Positions 8,069-18,225 are shown, numbered from the stretch's first letter. The stretch is DNA of 64,000 bases from Rhodopseudomonas palustris (GCF_003226555.1 NZ_QKQS01000008.1:62001-126000), one strand, 5' to 3'. Made by a program: numbers and translations. The notes: a model not told the origin generated them from the sequence alone.

Positions 8069-9313
8069 CTAGGCCAGGTGGCGAAGCGCCGGGCGGGCGG
8101 CGGCGCCATGTTTGACGCAGTTGCGGCCGCTCTGCTTTGCCAGATAGAGACCATTGTCGGCTGCTTCGATGAGCGCGTGCGGCAACGTCGTCGTTCCGGA
8201 AAAAGCGATGCCGACGCCGATACTCACCGTCGGGCGCACGTCCAATCTCGGCAGACCGGCGAGATCCATCATTTCGACCGCGCGCCGGATGCGTTCCGCC
8301 ATCACCAGCGCAGTGGCCGTATCCATCACCGGCAAGATTGCGGCAAACTCTTCCCCGCCATAACGCGCGACAAAATCGCCACTCCTGCTTGCGACGCTTC
8401 TGATCGTGTTGGCCACCAGTTTCAGGCATTGGTCGCCGATCAAATGCCCGTAAGTGTCGTTGAACCGTTTGAAGTGATCGACGTCGATCAGAAGCAGGGC
8501 CAATGCGTTGCCGCCGCTGGCTTGGCACTTCAGGCAACGCTCCAGCTTGTTGTCGAAATCCCGCCGGTTACTGACGCCGGTCAGACCATCGGTGAGCGCG
8601 AATGCCGAGAGCTGGGTGTTCAGCGATGCGAGATTCGCATTATAGTCTGTCACCTGCGTCAGCAACCGTCGCCGGTCGTAGTCGGCTTTGAGCATTTTCC
8701 GACGCAGCGCGACCAATTCCATGACGAAGCTGATCTGGTACCACAAGTAGAGAGCACAGAACGGAATCGCGATCGCGATTCCGAACACCGTTGTCGCGAT
8801 GCCGACCAGCCCCAGAACAATGCTGATATGGAGGATCACGACGGACGGCATCGCATAAGCGCGCGCGCTGGCGCCCTGAACCGGCGCGCAGATCAGCGCA
8901 AAAACCGCGAACAAGGGCAACCCTTGGGTGGTGAAGATGAGGATCGACAGACTGGAGCCCCATCCAAGCGCCGCGACGAAGCTCATGATCGCGAACAGCC
9001 GAATCCAGGTGGAGACCCGCGCGTCCGGTCCGCGCATGCGAAAGCGGTGGGCCAGGAACAGCCGCAGCAACAATGTCGGCCCGACGACGGCAACTGCCGC
9101 AAATGAAGCCAGCGAGTTTTGCGAGTACCAATTGTAACAAGCGGTGATCGTGATCGCCGTCGCCGTCAGGGCATGCGCGAACGGGCTGAATAGCCCTTCC
9201 AGCATTTCCCACGCTTGCTCTTCCGTCGTGTAATCGGAACCTATCAATCCGGCAGCGGACGACATCAACCGACGTGCAGCGGCCATGCGGCTGCGAAGAT
9301 AATCGACCATCAT
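8069..9313 (-). CDS. Membrane diguanylate cyclase (GGDEF)
   Basis: About 414 residues. The N-terminal half has five or six hydrophobic segments (roughly residues 45-200), with no recognised sensor name. A GGDEF domain follows, with the active site RYGGEEF and an intact inhibitory I-site RSGD five residues before it. LLIDVDHFKRFNDTYGH carries the metal-binding Asp. Likely makes c-di-GMP from GTP at the inner membrane with product feedback. The frame opens at GTG 9364, but the ATG pair at 9313/9310 is as plausible; neither has a strong ribosome site. Confidence 0.85.
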   Translation of the reverse strand: MMVDYLRSRMAAARRLMSSAAGLIGSDYTTEEQAWEMLEGLFSPFAHALTATAITITACYNWYSQNSLASFAAVAVVGPTLLLRLFLAHRFRMRGPDARVSTWIRLFAIMSFVAALGWGSSLSILIFTTQGLPLFAVFALICAPVQGASARAYAMPSVVILHISIVLGLVGIATTVFGIAIAIPFCALYLWYQISFVMELVALRRKMLKADYDRRRLLTQVTDYNANLASLNTQLSAFALTDGLTGVSNRRDFDNKLERCLKCQASGGNALALLLIDVDHFKRFNDTYGHLIGDQCLKLVANTIRSVASRSGDFVARYGGEEFAAILPVMDTATALVMAERIRRAVEMMDLAGLPRLDVRPTVSIGVGIAFSGTTTLPHALIEAADNGLYLAKQSGRNCVKHGAAARPALRHLA

Positions 9314-9552
9314 ACAGAAGCCCGCCGCGTCATTCCCGAATACGCTCGCCCGATCGGTCGGCACAATGGCGGGAATTTCTAAACGGCGGCAGAACTCAAT
9401 TTTAACCGTTACGGCTATTCTGAATCGAGCGTTAAGCGAAACAATGCAAATTGATCCATCGGTGCGCGACGCCGGTCTTGCTCACCGAACCGATCAAATT
9501 TCGGACACGAAAACGGCCGTGGGAAACTGCTAATCGCCCGCCGATCGGTGCC

Positions 9553-9657
9553 TCATGCTATCATTGCCGCGACGCAGAGCGCGACAAAGACAGCGATCCC
9601 TCCGAGTGCGATCGTGAGAAATTGCTTGCGATGCTCATTGGTGACCAATGAGGACAT
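9553..9657 (-). CDS. Possible 34-residue single-span membrane protein
   Basis: ATG 9657 preceded by AGAGG about 7 nt away. The peptide begins MSSLVTNEHRKQF, then one hydrophobic helix of about 20 residues to the end. The size and topology fit a small membrane protein. The longer frame to 9804 looks non-coding. No family recognised. Confidence 0.4.
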   Translation of the reverse strand: MSSLVTNEHRKQFLTIALGGIAVFVALCVAAMIA

Positions 9658-9819
9658 GAAGTGCCTCTGCTGCGAGCGGCCAAGAAACACATCGGACCGC
9701 GTCCCTGATTCACGCGACTGACGCGACGTTTCTAGCTGCCGTGTAACGCAGCGCCTACTCGGTCGATTACCGGCACCGCCGACCTTGTCCAGCCCGACGC
9801 CCATGGCCTACAAATAGAA

Positions 9820-9849
9820 AGCGCCGGAACGAACGACCGTTCCGGCGCT
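9820..9849 (-). terminator. Rho-independent terminator of aldehyde dehydrogenase gene
   Basis: AGCGCCGGAACG and CGTTCCGGCGCT form a perfect 12-bp stem with a 6-base loop, 30 bp past the stop. On the minus strand the stem is followed by TTTCTATTT. Confidence 0.8.
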
Positions 9850-9879
9850 GAAGCGGTTGCGAAAATGGCTCGACCGGCC

Positions 9880-11310
9880 TTACGCCGCGTTGAAGCCGGC
9901 GATCGCTTTCACCTCGAGATATTCTTCGAAGCCGAACTTGCCCCATTCACGGCCATTGCCGGACTGCTTGTAGCCACCGAACGGAGCGGTGCGCTCGTTC
10001 GGCATGCCCTGCAGGTTGACGTTGCCGGCGCGGATCTTTCGGCCCACCGCGCGGGCGCGGTCGACCGAGCCGGCAGAGACGTAGCCGGCCAGACCATAGG
10101 GCGTGTCGTTGGCGAGTTCGACCGCTTCGTTCTCGTCCTTGGCGCCCATGATCACCAGCACCGGCCCGAAGATCTCTTCGCGCGCGATGGTCATGTCCTT
10201 GGTGACGTCGGCGAACACCGTCGGGCGCACATAGAAGCCCTTGTTGACGCCTTCCGGCAGGCCGGGGCCGCCGGCAACCAGGGTGGCGCCTTCTTCGATG
10301 CCCTTGTTGATCAACGCCTGGATCTTGTCCCACTGGATGCGGTTGACCACCGGACCGATCGTGGTGCCTTCGGCGCGCGGATCGCCAGCCTTGGTCTTGT
10401 CGGCGACGCCCTTGGCGATCGCCGCGACCTCCTTCATCTTCGACAGCGGCACGATCATCCGGCTCGGCGCGTTGCACGACTGGCCGGAGTTGTTGAACAT
10501 GTGCATCACGCCGCCGGTCACCGCCTTGGTCAGGTCGGCATCCTCCAGGATCACGTTCGGCGATTTGCCGCCGAGCTCCTGGCTGACGCGCTTCACCGTC
10601 GGTGCGGCGCGCTGGGCGACGTCGATGCCGGCGCGGGTCGAGCCGGTGAACGAGATCATGTCGATGTCACGATGCTCGCTCATCGCCGCACCTACCTCCG
10701 GACCGAGGCCGTTGACGAGGTTGAACACGCCCTTCGGCACACCGGCTTCGTGCAGGATCTCGGCGAAGATCAGCGCCGAGGTCGGGGTGAATTCGCTCGG
10801 CTTCAAAATCATCGTACAGCCGGCGGCGATCGCGGGAGCGACCTTGCAGGCGATCTGATTGAGCGGCCAATTCCACGGCGTGATCATGCCGATGACGCCG
10901 ATCGGCTCGCGCACGATCATCGCCGAGCCCATCGGCTCCTCGAACTGATAGTTCTTCAAGACGTCGAGGGTCGACATGATGTGGCCGAGGCCGGCGCCGG
11001 CCTGCATCTTCTCGGCCATCGGCAGCGGCGCGCCCATCTCGTCCGAGATCGCAGCGCCGATCTCCTTCATCCGGCTCTTGTAGACCGCGATGATCTTTTC
11101 GAGCAGCGCGACGCGCTCCTCGCGGCTGGTCACCGAGAACGTCTCGAACGCACGCTTGGCAGCGGCGACCGCCTTGTCGACATCGGCCTTGGAGCCGAGC
11201 GCAACCTCATACATCGCCTCTTCGGTGGCGGGATTGACGACCGGCGTCGACTTGTTGACGACGGGATCGACCCAGGCGCCATCGATGTAGAACTGCATGC
11301 GGTTGACCAT
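9880..11310 (-). CDS. Aldehyde dehydrogenase family protein
   Basis: 476 residues, normal family length. Catalytic Cys279 sits in NNSGQSCN, general base Glu245 in QELGGKSPN, the oxyanion Asn in TPWNWP, and EEIFGPVL lies near the end. NAD(P)+-dependent oxidation of an aldehyde to a carboxylate. The frame runs on to 11475, but ATG 11310 matches the family N-terminus (FYIDGAWVDP) and has AAGAGG 6 nt upstream. Monocistronic with its own terminator. The aldehyde cannot be named; the IDGAW start resembles broad-specificity enzymes of the AldA/betaine-aldehyde group. Confidence 0.9.
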   Translation of the reverse strand: MVNRMQFYIDGAWVDPVVNKSTPVVNPATEEAMYEVALGSKADVDKAVAAAKRAFETFSVTSREERVALLEKIIAVYKSRMKEIGAAISDEMGAPLPMAEKMQAGAGLGHIMSTLDVLKNYQFEEPMGSAMIVREPIGVIGMITPWNWPLNQIACKVAPAIAAGCTMILKPSEFTPTSALIFAEILHEAGVPKGVFNLVNGLGPEVGAAMSEHRDIDMISFTGSTRAGIDVAQRAAPTVKRVSQELGGKSPNVILEDADLTKAVTGGVMHMFNNSGQSCNAPSRMIVPLSKMKEVAAIAKGVADKTKAGDPRAEGTTIGPVVNRIQWDKIQALINKGIEEGATLVAGGPGLPEGVNKGFYVRPTVFADVTKDMTIAREEIFGPVLVIMGAKDENEAVELANDTPYGLAGYVSAGSVDRARAVGRKIRAGNVNLQGMPNERTAPFGGYKQSGNGREWGKFGFEEYLEVKAIAGFNAA

Positions 11311-11555
11311 CGGAACCTCTTGCTTAATCGCGGGTGGTTGGTGGTGAGTTTGCTCGGGATCGGCGCCGTCGCGCGAGGCCCTCGCCTCGGTGCGAAGGGT
11401 CCGGATTGGACCACCGCCATATGCGGGAACGGCATATAAAATCACCGGAGCCAGCGTCGCAAGGCATCCGCGCACAATTGCACGTGTGCGCGGTGCAACG
11501 CGAATGGCCTTCTACCACTTGGCGGAAATTGCTCGAATCTTGCTGCAACGCAGCA

Positions 11556-13580
11556 TCAACCGGCCTTCGCCAGCACCGGCTGGCTCGCGGCTTCGCCGCC
11601 GATGTGATGGCGGTAATGCTCGATCGGCTGCGGTCGACCGATCAGATAGCCCTGCACCTCGTCGCAGCCGGCCCGAGCCAGGAACGCCAGCTGCTTCTCG
11701 GTCTCGACGCCCTCGGCGATCACCGGCAGCTTCAACGTGCGCGCCAGACTGAGGATCGCTTCGACGATTGCGGCGGATTCCGGATTGGTCTCCAGCTTGC
11801 GGGTGAAGGCCTGATCGATCTTGATCTTGTCGAACGGAAACGACTGCAGATAAGACAGCGACGAATAGCCGGCGCCGAAATCATCCATCGCGACGCGCAC
11901 GCCGAGATCCTTGATCTTGCGCAGGATTGCGATCGCACCGGCGAAGTCTTCGATCAGTACACCTTCGGTGATCTCGACCTCGAGCCGCGAGGCCTGAAGC
12001 CCGGTCTCCAGCAGGATCTGCAGGATCAGCGCCGGTAAGTCGAAGCGGCGGAAATCGAGCGGCGAGAAGTTGACGGCGATTGCCAGCGGATTTGCCCACG
12101 ACGCAGCCTCCGCGCAGACGCTGCGCAGCACCCATTCGTCGATCGGACCGATCTGCCCGGTTTCTTCCGCGAGCGGCACGAACAGCGCCGGCGACACCAT
12201 GCCGCGCTCGGGATGGCGCCAGCGCAGCAGCGCTTCGAAGCCGATGACGTCACCAGACGTAGTGGCTTGCGGTTGATAGTGGATTTCGAACTGCCGCTGC
12301 TCCAGCGCCACGGCCAATTCACGCTGCAGGGCGCGCTTCTCGCGGATCTGCAGATCCATTGCCGGCTCGAACAGACAAACCGTGCCACGCTGCTCGCTCT
12401 TGGCGCGATACAGCGCCACGTCGGCATGGGCGACCAGCGTGTCGGCATCGTCGCCGTCACGCGGATAGACGCTGACGCCGGCGGTCGCACCGACCCGGAT
12501 GCGGTGGCCGTCGACATCGAACTCGCTGTCGCAGAGCTCGGCTAGCCGCCGGCACACGTCCTCAATCGAATCCGCAGCGGCATCGGGAGAGGTGACGATC
12601 GAGAACTCGTCACCACCCGGTCGAGCCAAGAAACCCCAGTGGCACACGTCGGCAAGGCGGTGCGCCATCTCGGCCAACACCGCGTCGCCGGTGGTCTGGC
12701 CGAACACGTCGTTGATCTCCTTGAACCGGTCGATGCCGAGCTTGATCACCGCGAAGCTGGCATTGCCGCTGCAGGCGAGGTCGAGGTTTTTGACGATCCG
12801 CTCGTTGAAGGCGGCACGGTTTGGCAGGCCGGTGGCAATGTCGTGCAGTGCCAGATAGGCGAAGCGCTGCTCGGCCTGCTGACGATCGGAGACATCTTCG
12901 TGTCTGGACAGCCAGCCGCCATTCGGCAGCCCCTGCAGACTGATCCTGATGTGCCGGCCGCCCCGGAGTTCGACGACCGCATGGGCGCGGCCACCGTTCA
13001 TCGCGACGATCTTCAGTTCTTCAAGTTGGCTGGGCGCCAATATTTCGTTGCCGGCCGCGCGAAGAATCCGGCGAACTTCTTTGAGGGTCTGCCCGACCGC
13101 CAGCTGGCCGGGCGGAACCGCATAGAGGTCGAGAAATGCTTCGTTCCAGAGCTGCAACCGGCCGCCCGCGTCGAACAGATTGAGGCCGAGCGTATCGTCG
13201 TTCACCAATGCATTGACGACCATGTCACGCTCGGCGAGCGTCAGGTGACTGCTGCGGCGGGCGATCGAGTTCAGCCATATCGCAATCGATGCCAGTGCCG
13301 TCATCGCCGCGACCGCAGCCGCCATCAGCACCAGCGCGACGGTGCGCATCGCCGTCACTTCGGCCGCGGCGAGAGGCAAAAGCAGCGCAGTCGCACCAGC
13401 CGCGATCGCTGCAACGGAGCAACCGGTCGCCACGATCCAGCTGCGGCGGCCGTGTTCGCCAGCGATCCGGATCCTGCGCAGCCCACCACAAGTCGCGGCC
13501 GCACCAAGCAGACACAGCATCGCGGCGAGAGCGGCCATCCACCAAACGTGGCCTTCGAGTGTGGAGAGATATTCGATCAT
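11556..13580 (-). CDS. Membrane GGDEF-EAL cyclic-di-GMP protein with PAS-like sensor
   Basis: About 674 residues. Two hydrophobic helices lie at the N-terminus (about 10-80), then a PAS-like domain (LFDAGGRLQLWNEAFLDLYAVP), an intact GGDEF domain (RPGGDEFSI) and a C-terminal EAL domain. The EAL domain has FEALLRWRHPERG, NFSPLDF, EITEG and DDFGAGYSSLSYL, so the phosphodiesterase residues appear present. It could make or break c-di-GMP; in such hybrids one activity usually dominates. ATG 13580 is chosen because the preceding 38 residues of the open frame do not look like protein. Confidence 0.87.
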   Translation of the reverse strand: MIEYLSTLEGHVWWMAALAAMLCLLGAAATCGGLRRIRIAGEHGRRSWIVATGCSVAAIAAGATALLLPLAAAEVTAMRTVALVLMAAAVAAMTALASIAIWLNSIARRSSHLTLAERDMVVNALVNDDTLGLNLFDAGGRLQLWNEAFLDLYAVPPGQLAVGQTLKEVRRILRAAGNEILAPSQLEELKIVAMNGGRAHAVVELRGGRHIRISLQGLPNGGWLSRHEDVSDRQQAEQRFAYLALHDIATGLPNRAAFNERIVKNLDLACSGNASFAVIKLGIDRFKEINDVFGQTTGDAVLAEMAHRLADVCHWGFLARPGGDEFSIVTSPDAAADSIEDVCRRLAELCDSEFDVDGHRIRVGATAGVSVYPRDGDDADTLVAHADVALYRAKSEQRGTVCLFEPAMDLQIREKRALQRELAVALEQRQFEIHYQPQATTSGDVIGFEALLRWRHPERGMVSPALFVPLAEETGQIGPIDEWVLRSVCAEAASWANPLAIAVNFSPLDFRRFDLPALILQILLETGLQASRLEVEITEGVLIEDFAGAIAILRKIKDLGVRVAMDDFGAGYSSLSYLQSFPFDKIKIDQAFTRKLETNPESAAIVEAILSLARTLKLPVIAEGVETEKQLAFLARAGCDEVQGYLIGRPQPIEHYRHHIGGEAASQPVLAKAG

Positions 13581-13780
13581 GCGTTCATCAGACCTGCTGC
13601 CGCTTCGCAGTCTGACGTCGTCGCTTTGCGCATTGATTAAAGCGGAAACAGAATTACCGGCTGCGGCGGGGCCAATCGCCGCTCTCCCGCCCAATAATCA
13701 GCAATTGGTGATTACTTATACGTGCATCCGATGATCAACACCAACGAACGGTCGAGTTCGGTCAGGAGCTGACGTCTGCC

Positions 13781-14725
13781 TTACGGGCTCGGATACGGCT
13801 CCGCAGGCATCGCGATCTGCTTGCGGCGCAGCCTTTCGCGGTGCGCCGTGTAGATGCCGCTGCCGATGATCACCGCGGCGCCCACGAAGGTCCACAAGTC
13901 CGGGACCTCCCCGAACACGCCGAAACCGAGCACCGTCACCCAGACCAATTGGCTGTAAGTGAACGGCGCCAGCACCGAGGCATCGGCATAGCGATAGGCC
14001 AGCACCACCACCCACTGCCCCATGGTCGAGGCCAGGCCGACCAAGAGGCCAATGCCGATGTCGTGCCAGCTCAGCGTCACCCACACGAACGGCACCAGCG
14101 CGCTGAGCGTGATGAAGCCGAGCAGCGCCGAGAACGACATCGTCACGATGGCACGATCGGCCCCGCTGATCATCCGGGTCAATGTCAACGTCAACGCCCA
14201 GGCCAGCGCCGACAGGATCGGCAGCACCACCGCCGGGTTGAACGTGGCCGAGCCCGGCCGGATCACGATCAGCACGCCGACCAGACCGACCAGCGTCGCC
14301 ACCCAGCGGCGGATGCCGACGTGCTCGCTGAGCAGCGGGATCGACAACGCGGTGACGAACAGCGGCGCCACGAACGAGGTCGCCGACGCCTCGGCGATCG
14401 GGAGGAATTGCAGGCCGGTGATGAACAGCACCGACGACGCCACCAGCGCCAGCGCCCGCAGCACCTGCAATTTCGGCCGCACCGAGCGCAGCGGCGATTC
14501 CTTGGAGGCAAGCGCCACCGGGATCATGATCAGCAGAAACACCAGGAACCGGATCCAGCCGATCTCGATCGGCGGCAGCGTCCGGCCGAGATACTTCGCC
14601 AGCGTGTCGGAACAGGCGAGAAACACCGTCGAGCCGATGATCAGCGCGATACCGCGCAGCGGATGGTCGGCATGGCGATGGGTGAGCCGGCGCACGGCGT
14701 CGTTGCTTGGCGAAGTGACGGTCAA
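13781..14725 (-). CDS. EamA/DMT-family transporter
   Basis: About 314 residues from TTG 14725, with ten hydrophobic segments in two EamA repeats. Recognisable pieces are IEIGWIRFLVFL in the first repeat and GLASTMGQWVVVLAYRYADASVLAPFTY in the second. Usual DMT length is about 300 residues. The open frame runs up to 14998 with no better start; the extra N-terminus is Arg-rich and unlike protein, and no ATG lies near the first helix. Likely exports a metabolite; substrate unknown. Confidence 0.78.
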   Translation of the reverse strand: MTVTSPSNDAVRRLTHRHADHPLRGIALIIGSTVFLACSDTLAKYLGRTLPPIEIGWIRFLVFLLIMIPVALASKESPLRSVRPKLQVLRALALVASSVLFITGLQFLPIAEASATSFVAPLFVTALSIPLLSEHVGIRRWVATLVGLVGVLIVIRPGSATFNPAVVLPILSALAWALTLTLTRMISGADRAIVTMSFSALLGFITLSALVPFVWVTLSWHDIGIGLLVGLASTMGQWVVVLAYRYADASVLAPFTYSQLVWVTVLGFGVFGEVPDLWTFVGAAVIIGSGIYTAHRERLRRKQIAMPAEPYPSP

Positions 14726-14885
14726 GGCTTGAGCCGTTTCGAAAAAAAGATGCTGGGGGATGGCAGCGGACGAAACGCGTCCGCGCGACGCCGTCCCATC
14801 AACTAACAATCCGACAAAACGATGTTCGCCGCGCCGGCACAAGTGCCGAAATTGCGGTCCGGTCATGCGGCGGCTGGCGCGCCGC

Positions 14886-15734
14886 TCACAGCATCGGCAG
14901 GCTGGCCGGCTCCGGGCCGAGCGGACAGGCCTGATCGATTGCATCGATCTCGTCGTCGCTGAGCCGCAGCGCCAAAGCCGCCGCATTGTCCGCCGCATGG
15001 GCGGGCGTGCCGGCCTTCGGGATCGCGAACACCGAGCGCCGCCGGGTCAGAAACGCCAGCGCCACCTGGCGCGGGGTGGCACCATGACCGTCGGCGATCC
15101 GCTGCAGCAGCCGGCCCACCGCGCTGCGCGGCGACGGAAACTCGTCGTGCCCGAACGGCGAATAGGCGGTGACCGCGACGCCGTGCGCCTCGCACCACGG
15201 GATCACCGCGTGCTCGATCGCCCGTTCGAGCAAGTGATACAGCACCTGATTGCAAGCGATCTTGCCATCTCCGGCAATCCGGTGCAGCTCGCGCAAGTCC
15301 CCGGCGTCGAAATTGCTGACACCCCAGGACAGAATCTTGCCGGCGGCAACCAGCTCCTCGAACGCCGCGACGGTCTCGCTGAGTTGATAATGGCCGCGCC
15401 AATGCAGCAGATAGCAGTCGAGCCGGTCGGTGCCGAGCCGCGTCAGCGATCTCTCGCAGGCGGCGATGGTGCCGCGGCGCGAGGCGTTGCTCGGTAACAC
15501 TTTCGAAACCAAGAACACTTCGTCGCGCCGGCCGGCGACCGCCTCGGCGACCAGCGGCTCGGCGTCTCCATACATCTCGGCGGTGTCGATGTGCGTCAGG
15601 CCGAGATCGAGGCCGCGCCGTAGCGCGGCGATCGCCGACGCGCGGTCACCCCGGTCGATATACCAGGTGCCCTGCCCGATCGGCGCGAGGCTCGGCCCCA
15701 TCCGGCCGAATCTGCGCATGTCCCCAGTCACCAT
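14886..15734 (-). CDS. Aldo/keto reductase
   Basis: 282 residues. Catalytic tetrad visible as Asp50 and Tyr55 (HIDTAEMYG), Lys78 (VSKVLP) and His111 (LLHWRG). WGVSNFD and IPKAGTPAHAADN (NADPH site) follow. TIM-barrel NADPH-dependent reductase of aldehydes or ketones. ATG 15734 has GGGAG 5 nt upstream. It lies 15 bp downstream of the dioxygenase gene on the same strand, so the two may be co-transcribed; its substrate may then be aromatic-derived, which is inference. Confidence 0.86.
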   Translation of the reverse strand: MVTGDMRRFGRMGPSLAPIGQGTWYIDRGDRASAIAALRRGLDLGLTHIDTAEMYGDAEPLVAEAVAGRRDEVFLVSKVLPSNASRRGTIAACERSLTRLGTDRLDCYLLHWRGHYQLSETVAAFEELVAAGKILSWGVSNFDAGDLRELHRIAGDGKIACNQVLYHLLERAIEHAVIPWCEAHGVAVTAYSPFGHDEFPSPRSAVGRLLQRIADGHGATPRQVALAFLTRRRSVFAIPKAGTPAHAADNAAALALRLSDDEIDAIDQACPLGPEPASLPML

Positions 15735-15749
15735 CCACTCCCATCACGG

Positions 15750-16658
15750 TCACGCCGTGCTCGCCGCCATCATCGGCCGCGGCGCGGCGCCTTGACCCGG
15801 CTTTAGCCGGAATTCGTAGGTCATCAAATGCCAGGATCCCGAGGCCGCACGGCCATCGGGCAACACCGGATCCTCGCGCAATTCCACGTTCGAAATCAGC
15901 TCGTCCTTGACCCCAAACACCACGTCGGATTCCAGATATTTATCACCTTCGATGAAAACATGGGTGACCAGCGGCTCGAAGCCAGGGGCGCTGACCAGAA
16001 AATGCACATGCGCCGGCCGCATCGGATGACGCCGCGCCGCCAGGATCAGATCGCCGACCGGTCCATCGATCGGGATCGGATAGCTGCACGGCAGGATGGA
16101 GTGGAACGAAAACCGGCCGTCGGCGTCGGTGGTGAACCGCGCCCGCAGCGATGCTCCATCCTCGGCATAGCCGGGCTTCTGGGAGTCGTAGAAGCCGTCG
16201 TCGTCGGCGTGCCAGACATCGACCGACGCCTGCGCGATCGGGGCCCCGTCGAGATCGGTGACGCGGGCCGCGACGTACATCTGCTCGCCTTCGACACCTG
16301 CGGAAATATCAGCGCCGTGCGGCATCTGCTTGTGCTCGCCAACATAGAACGGCCCGAGCACGGTGGTCTGCGTCGCGCCGGCGCGGTCGCGGTGGTTGAC
16401 GGCATCGACCAACATCGACACCCCGAGTACGTCCGACAGCAGGATGAACTCCTGCCGGTTCGGGGAACATTTCTGTCCGGTCCGGGTGAGGAAATCGATC
16501 GCCTTCTCCCACTCCTCGAAGGTCAACCCGGTGCGGCGGACGTAATCGTGCAGCGAGCGCACCAGCTCGCGCATCAGCAGCTTCATGCGCGGATCGGTGG
16601 TTTCGTCGAAGCTCTTGACGACCGCCTCGGTGAGGTCGGTCTCGTCGAATTGAGGCAT
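15750..16658 (-). CDS. Intradiol ring-cleavage dioxygenase (hydroxyquinol/catechol 1,2-dioxygenase-like)
   Basis: 302 residues. An N-terminal dimerisation domain (LTEAVVKSFDET, LTFEEWEKAIDFLTRTGQ) is followed by the catalytic domain. Non-haem Fe(III) ligands appear as Tyr in DGFYDSQ, Tyr in CSYPIPIDGPVG and two His in RPAHVHF. ATTVLGPFY-like TTVLGPFYVG is the family block. It splits the ring of hydroxyquinol or catechol between the two hydroxyls to give a muconate or maleylacetate. The EEWEKAIDFLTRTGQ N-terminus fits hydroxyquinol dioxygenases. ATG 16658 matches the family start; the longer frame does not. Divergent from the beta-lactamase-like gene. Confidence 0.85.
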   Translation of the reverse strand: MPQFDETDLTEAVVKSFDETTDPRMKLLMRELVRSLHDYVRRTGLTFEEWEKAIDFLTRTGQKCSPNRQEFILLSDVLGVSMLVDAVNHRDRAGATQTTVLGPFYVGEHKQMPHGADISAGVEGEQMYVAARVTDLDGAPIAQASVDVWHADDDGFYDSQKPGYAEDGASLRARFTTDADGRFSFHSILPCSYPIPIDGPVGDLILAARRHPMRPAHVHFLVSAPGFEPLVTHVFIEGDKYLESDVVFGVKDELISNVELREDPVLPDGRAASGSWHLMTYEFRLKPGQGAAPRPMMAASTA

Positions 16659-16886
16659 GTCCCGCTCAGATGTCGTTGGAGAGGCGGCGACGGTACACCA
16701 TGCTTCCCGCCATGGTAAGCGCGAGCACGGAAGTCCGGTATGCACGAGAGGCGAAACGCCCGCATCGCCGCTGCGCATCCTGCCGATAGAACGCCTCACG
16801 TTTTTCCGATATCACAGACGCCACAGCGAGACGACACGAATCCGGGACCGTCAACCGGGCGGTCCGCGATGTTCAGGAGCGAAGCG

Positions 16887-18155
16887 ATGCCCAGCCAATC
16901 CGCACCAGCCCAAAACGCAACGCCGGCGACCGGCTCGGCCACCAGCGCCGGGATGTCCGAGGCCGCGCTGCGCCGGATCGACGATCATTTGCAGCGGATC
17001 TATCTTGATCCCGGCAAGCTACCCGGCACCCAGACCCTGGTGTATCGCCGCGGCCAGATCGTGTACCAATCCTCGCTCGGTTTCGCCGACGTCGAGCGCA
17101 AGGTCGCGGTGCGCGACGACACCATCTTCCGCATCTATTCGATGACCAAGCCGATCACCTCGGTGGCATTGATGATGCTTTTCGAGGAAGGCAGGGTGCA
17201 GCTCGATGATCCGGTCGCGAAATATATTCCGCAATGGGCAAATCTCGGCGTGTTCCAGGCCGGCATCCCGCCCTACTTCCTGACCAAGCCACCGGCGCGG
17301 CCGATGCAGGTGGTCGACCTGCTGCGCCACACCTCCGGCCTGACCTACGGCTTCCAGAACCGCACCAACATCGACGCCGCCTATCGCGACAAGGGCATCG
17401 GCGCATTCGAGAAGGCCGGCACGCTGGATTCATGGATCGCCGACCTGGGGCAGATCCCACTGGAATTTTCGCCCGGAGAAGCGTGGAATTATTCGGTGTC
17501 GACCGACGTCGTCGGCTACATCGTGCAGAAGATCAGCGGCATGCCGTTCGAGCAGTTCGTCAAGCAGCGCATTCTCGATCCGCTCGGCATGACCGACACC
17601 GACTTCCACGTCCCGGCCGCCAAGGCGCAGCGGCTCGCCGCCTGCTACACCGCGGACGGCAAAGGCGGGATGACGCTGTCGGACGATCCTGAGACATCGA
17701 GCTTCCAGAGCCCACCCGCGCTGATCTCCGGCGGTGGCGGCCTGGTGTCGACCACCGCCGACTATCTCACCTTCTGCCGCGCGCTTCTGAACGGCGGCGA
17801 ACTCGGCGGCGTTAGGCTGCTCGGGCCGAAGACGCTGAAGCTGATGACCAGCAATCATTTGCCCGGCAACCGCGATCTCACCCAGATGTCGCTATCGATG
17901 TTCTCCGAAGCCACCAATGCCGGCATCGGCTTCGGCCTCGGCTTCGCCGTCAACATGAACCCGGCGCTGACCCTGCTGCCGGGCTCGGCCGGCGAATTCT
18001 ATTGGGGCGGCGCCGCCTCGACCGCGTTCTGGATCGATCCCGCCGAGGAGCTGATCACCATCTTCATGACCCAGCTGATCCCCTCCAGCGCCTACCCGAT
18101 CCGCCGCGAGCTGCGTACGTTGGTGTACAGCGCAATCACGGAGAGCAACGCGTAA
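16887..18155 (+). CDS. Class-C beta-lactamase-like serine hydrolase
   Basis: 422 residues. The SxxK nucleophile is in YSMTKPIT, the YxN-type motif is YSVS in EAWNYSVSTD, and the third motif is WGGAA in place of KTG. This is typical of the EstB/penicillin-binding-protein-like esterases rather than true AmpC. No clear signal peptide is seen, so it is probably cytoplasmic. ATG 16887 has AGGAG 7 nt upstream; an earlier ATG is at 16869. Likely an esterase or amidase of unknown substrate. Confidence 0.83.
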   Translation: MPSQSAPAQNATPATGSATSAGMSEAALRRIDDHLQRIYLDPGKLPGTQTLVYRRGQIVYQSSLGFADVERKVAVRDDTIFRIYSMTKPITSVALMMLFEEGRVQLDDPVAKYIPQWANLGVFQAGIPPYFLTKPPARPMQVVDLLRHTSGLTYGFQNRTNIDAAYRDKGIGAFEKAGTLDSWIADLGQIPLEFSPGEAWNYSVSTDVVGYIVQKISGMPFEQFVKQRILDPLGMTDTDFHVPAAKAQRLAACYTADGKGGMTLSDDPETSSFQSPPALISGGGGLVSTTADYLTFCRALLNGGELGGVRLLGPKTLKLMTSNHLPGNRDLTQMSLSMFSEATNAGIGFGLGFAVNMNPALTLLPGSAGEFYWGGAASTAFWIDPAEELITIFMTQLIPSSAYPIRRELRTLVYSAITESNA

Positions 18156-18183
18156 GGGCGCAGCGTCCCCGCATCTCCGCGAC

Positions 18184-18225
18184 GTCATTCCGGGGCGCGA
18201 ACGCAGTTCGCGAACCCGGAATGAC
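18184..18225. repeat. Palindromic element, copy A (single half)
   Basis: 42 bp running from GTCATTCCGGGG to CCCGGAATGAC with an inner palindrome. It equals one half of the longer copies at 19871, 24434, 26210 and 31629. Confidence 0.8.

Noticed and set aside
6347-9106. Plus-strand open frame of 919 codons
   Set aside because: It is antisense to the dehydratase and GGDEF genes; the translation is His/Arg/Gln-rich with no domain, the usual shadow in GC-rich coding DNA.
9865-11439. Plus-strand open frame of 524 codons
   Set aside because: Antisense to the aldehyde dehydrogenase, whose active-site motifs are clear on the other strand.
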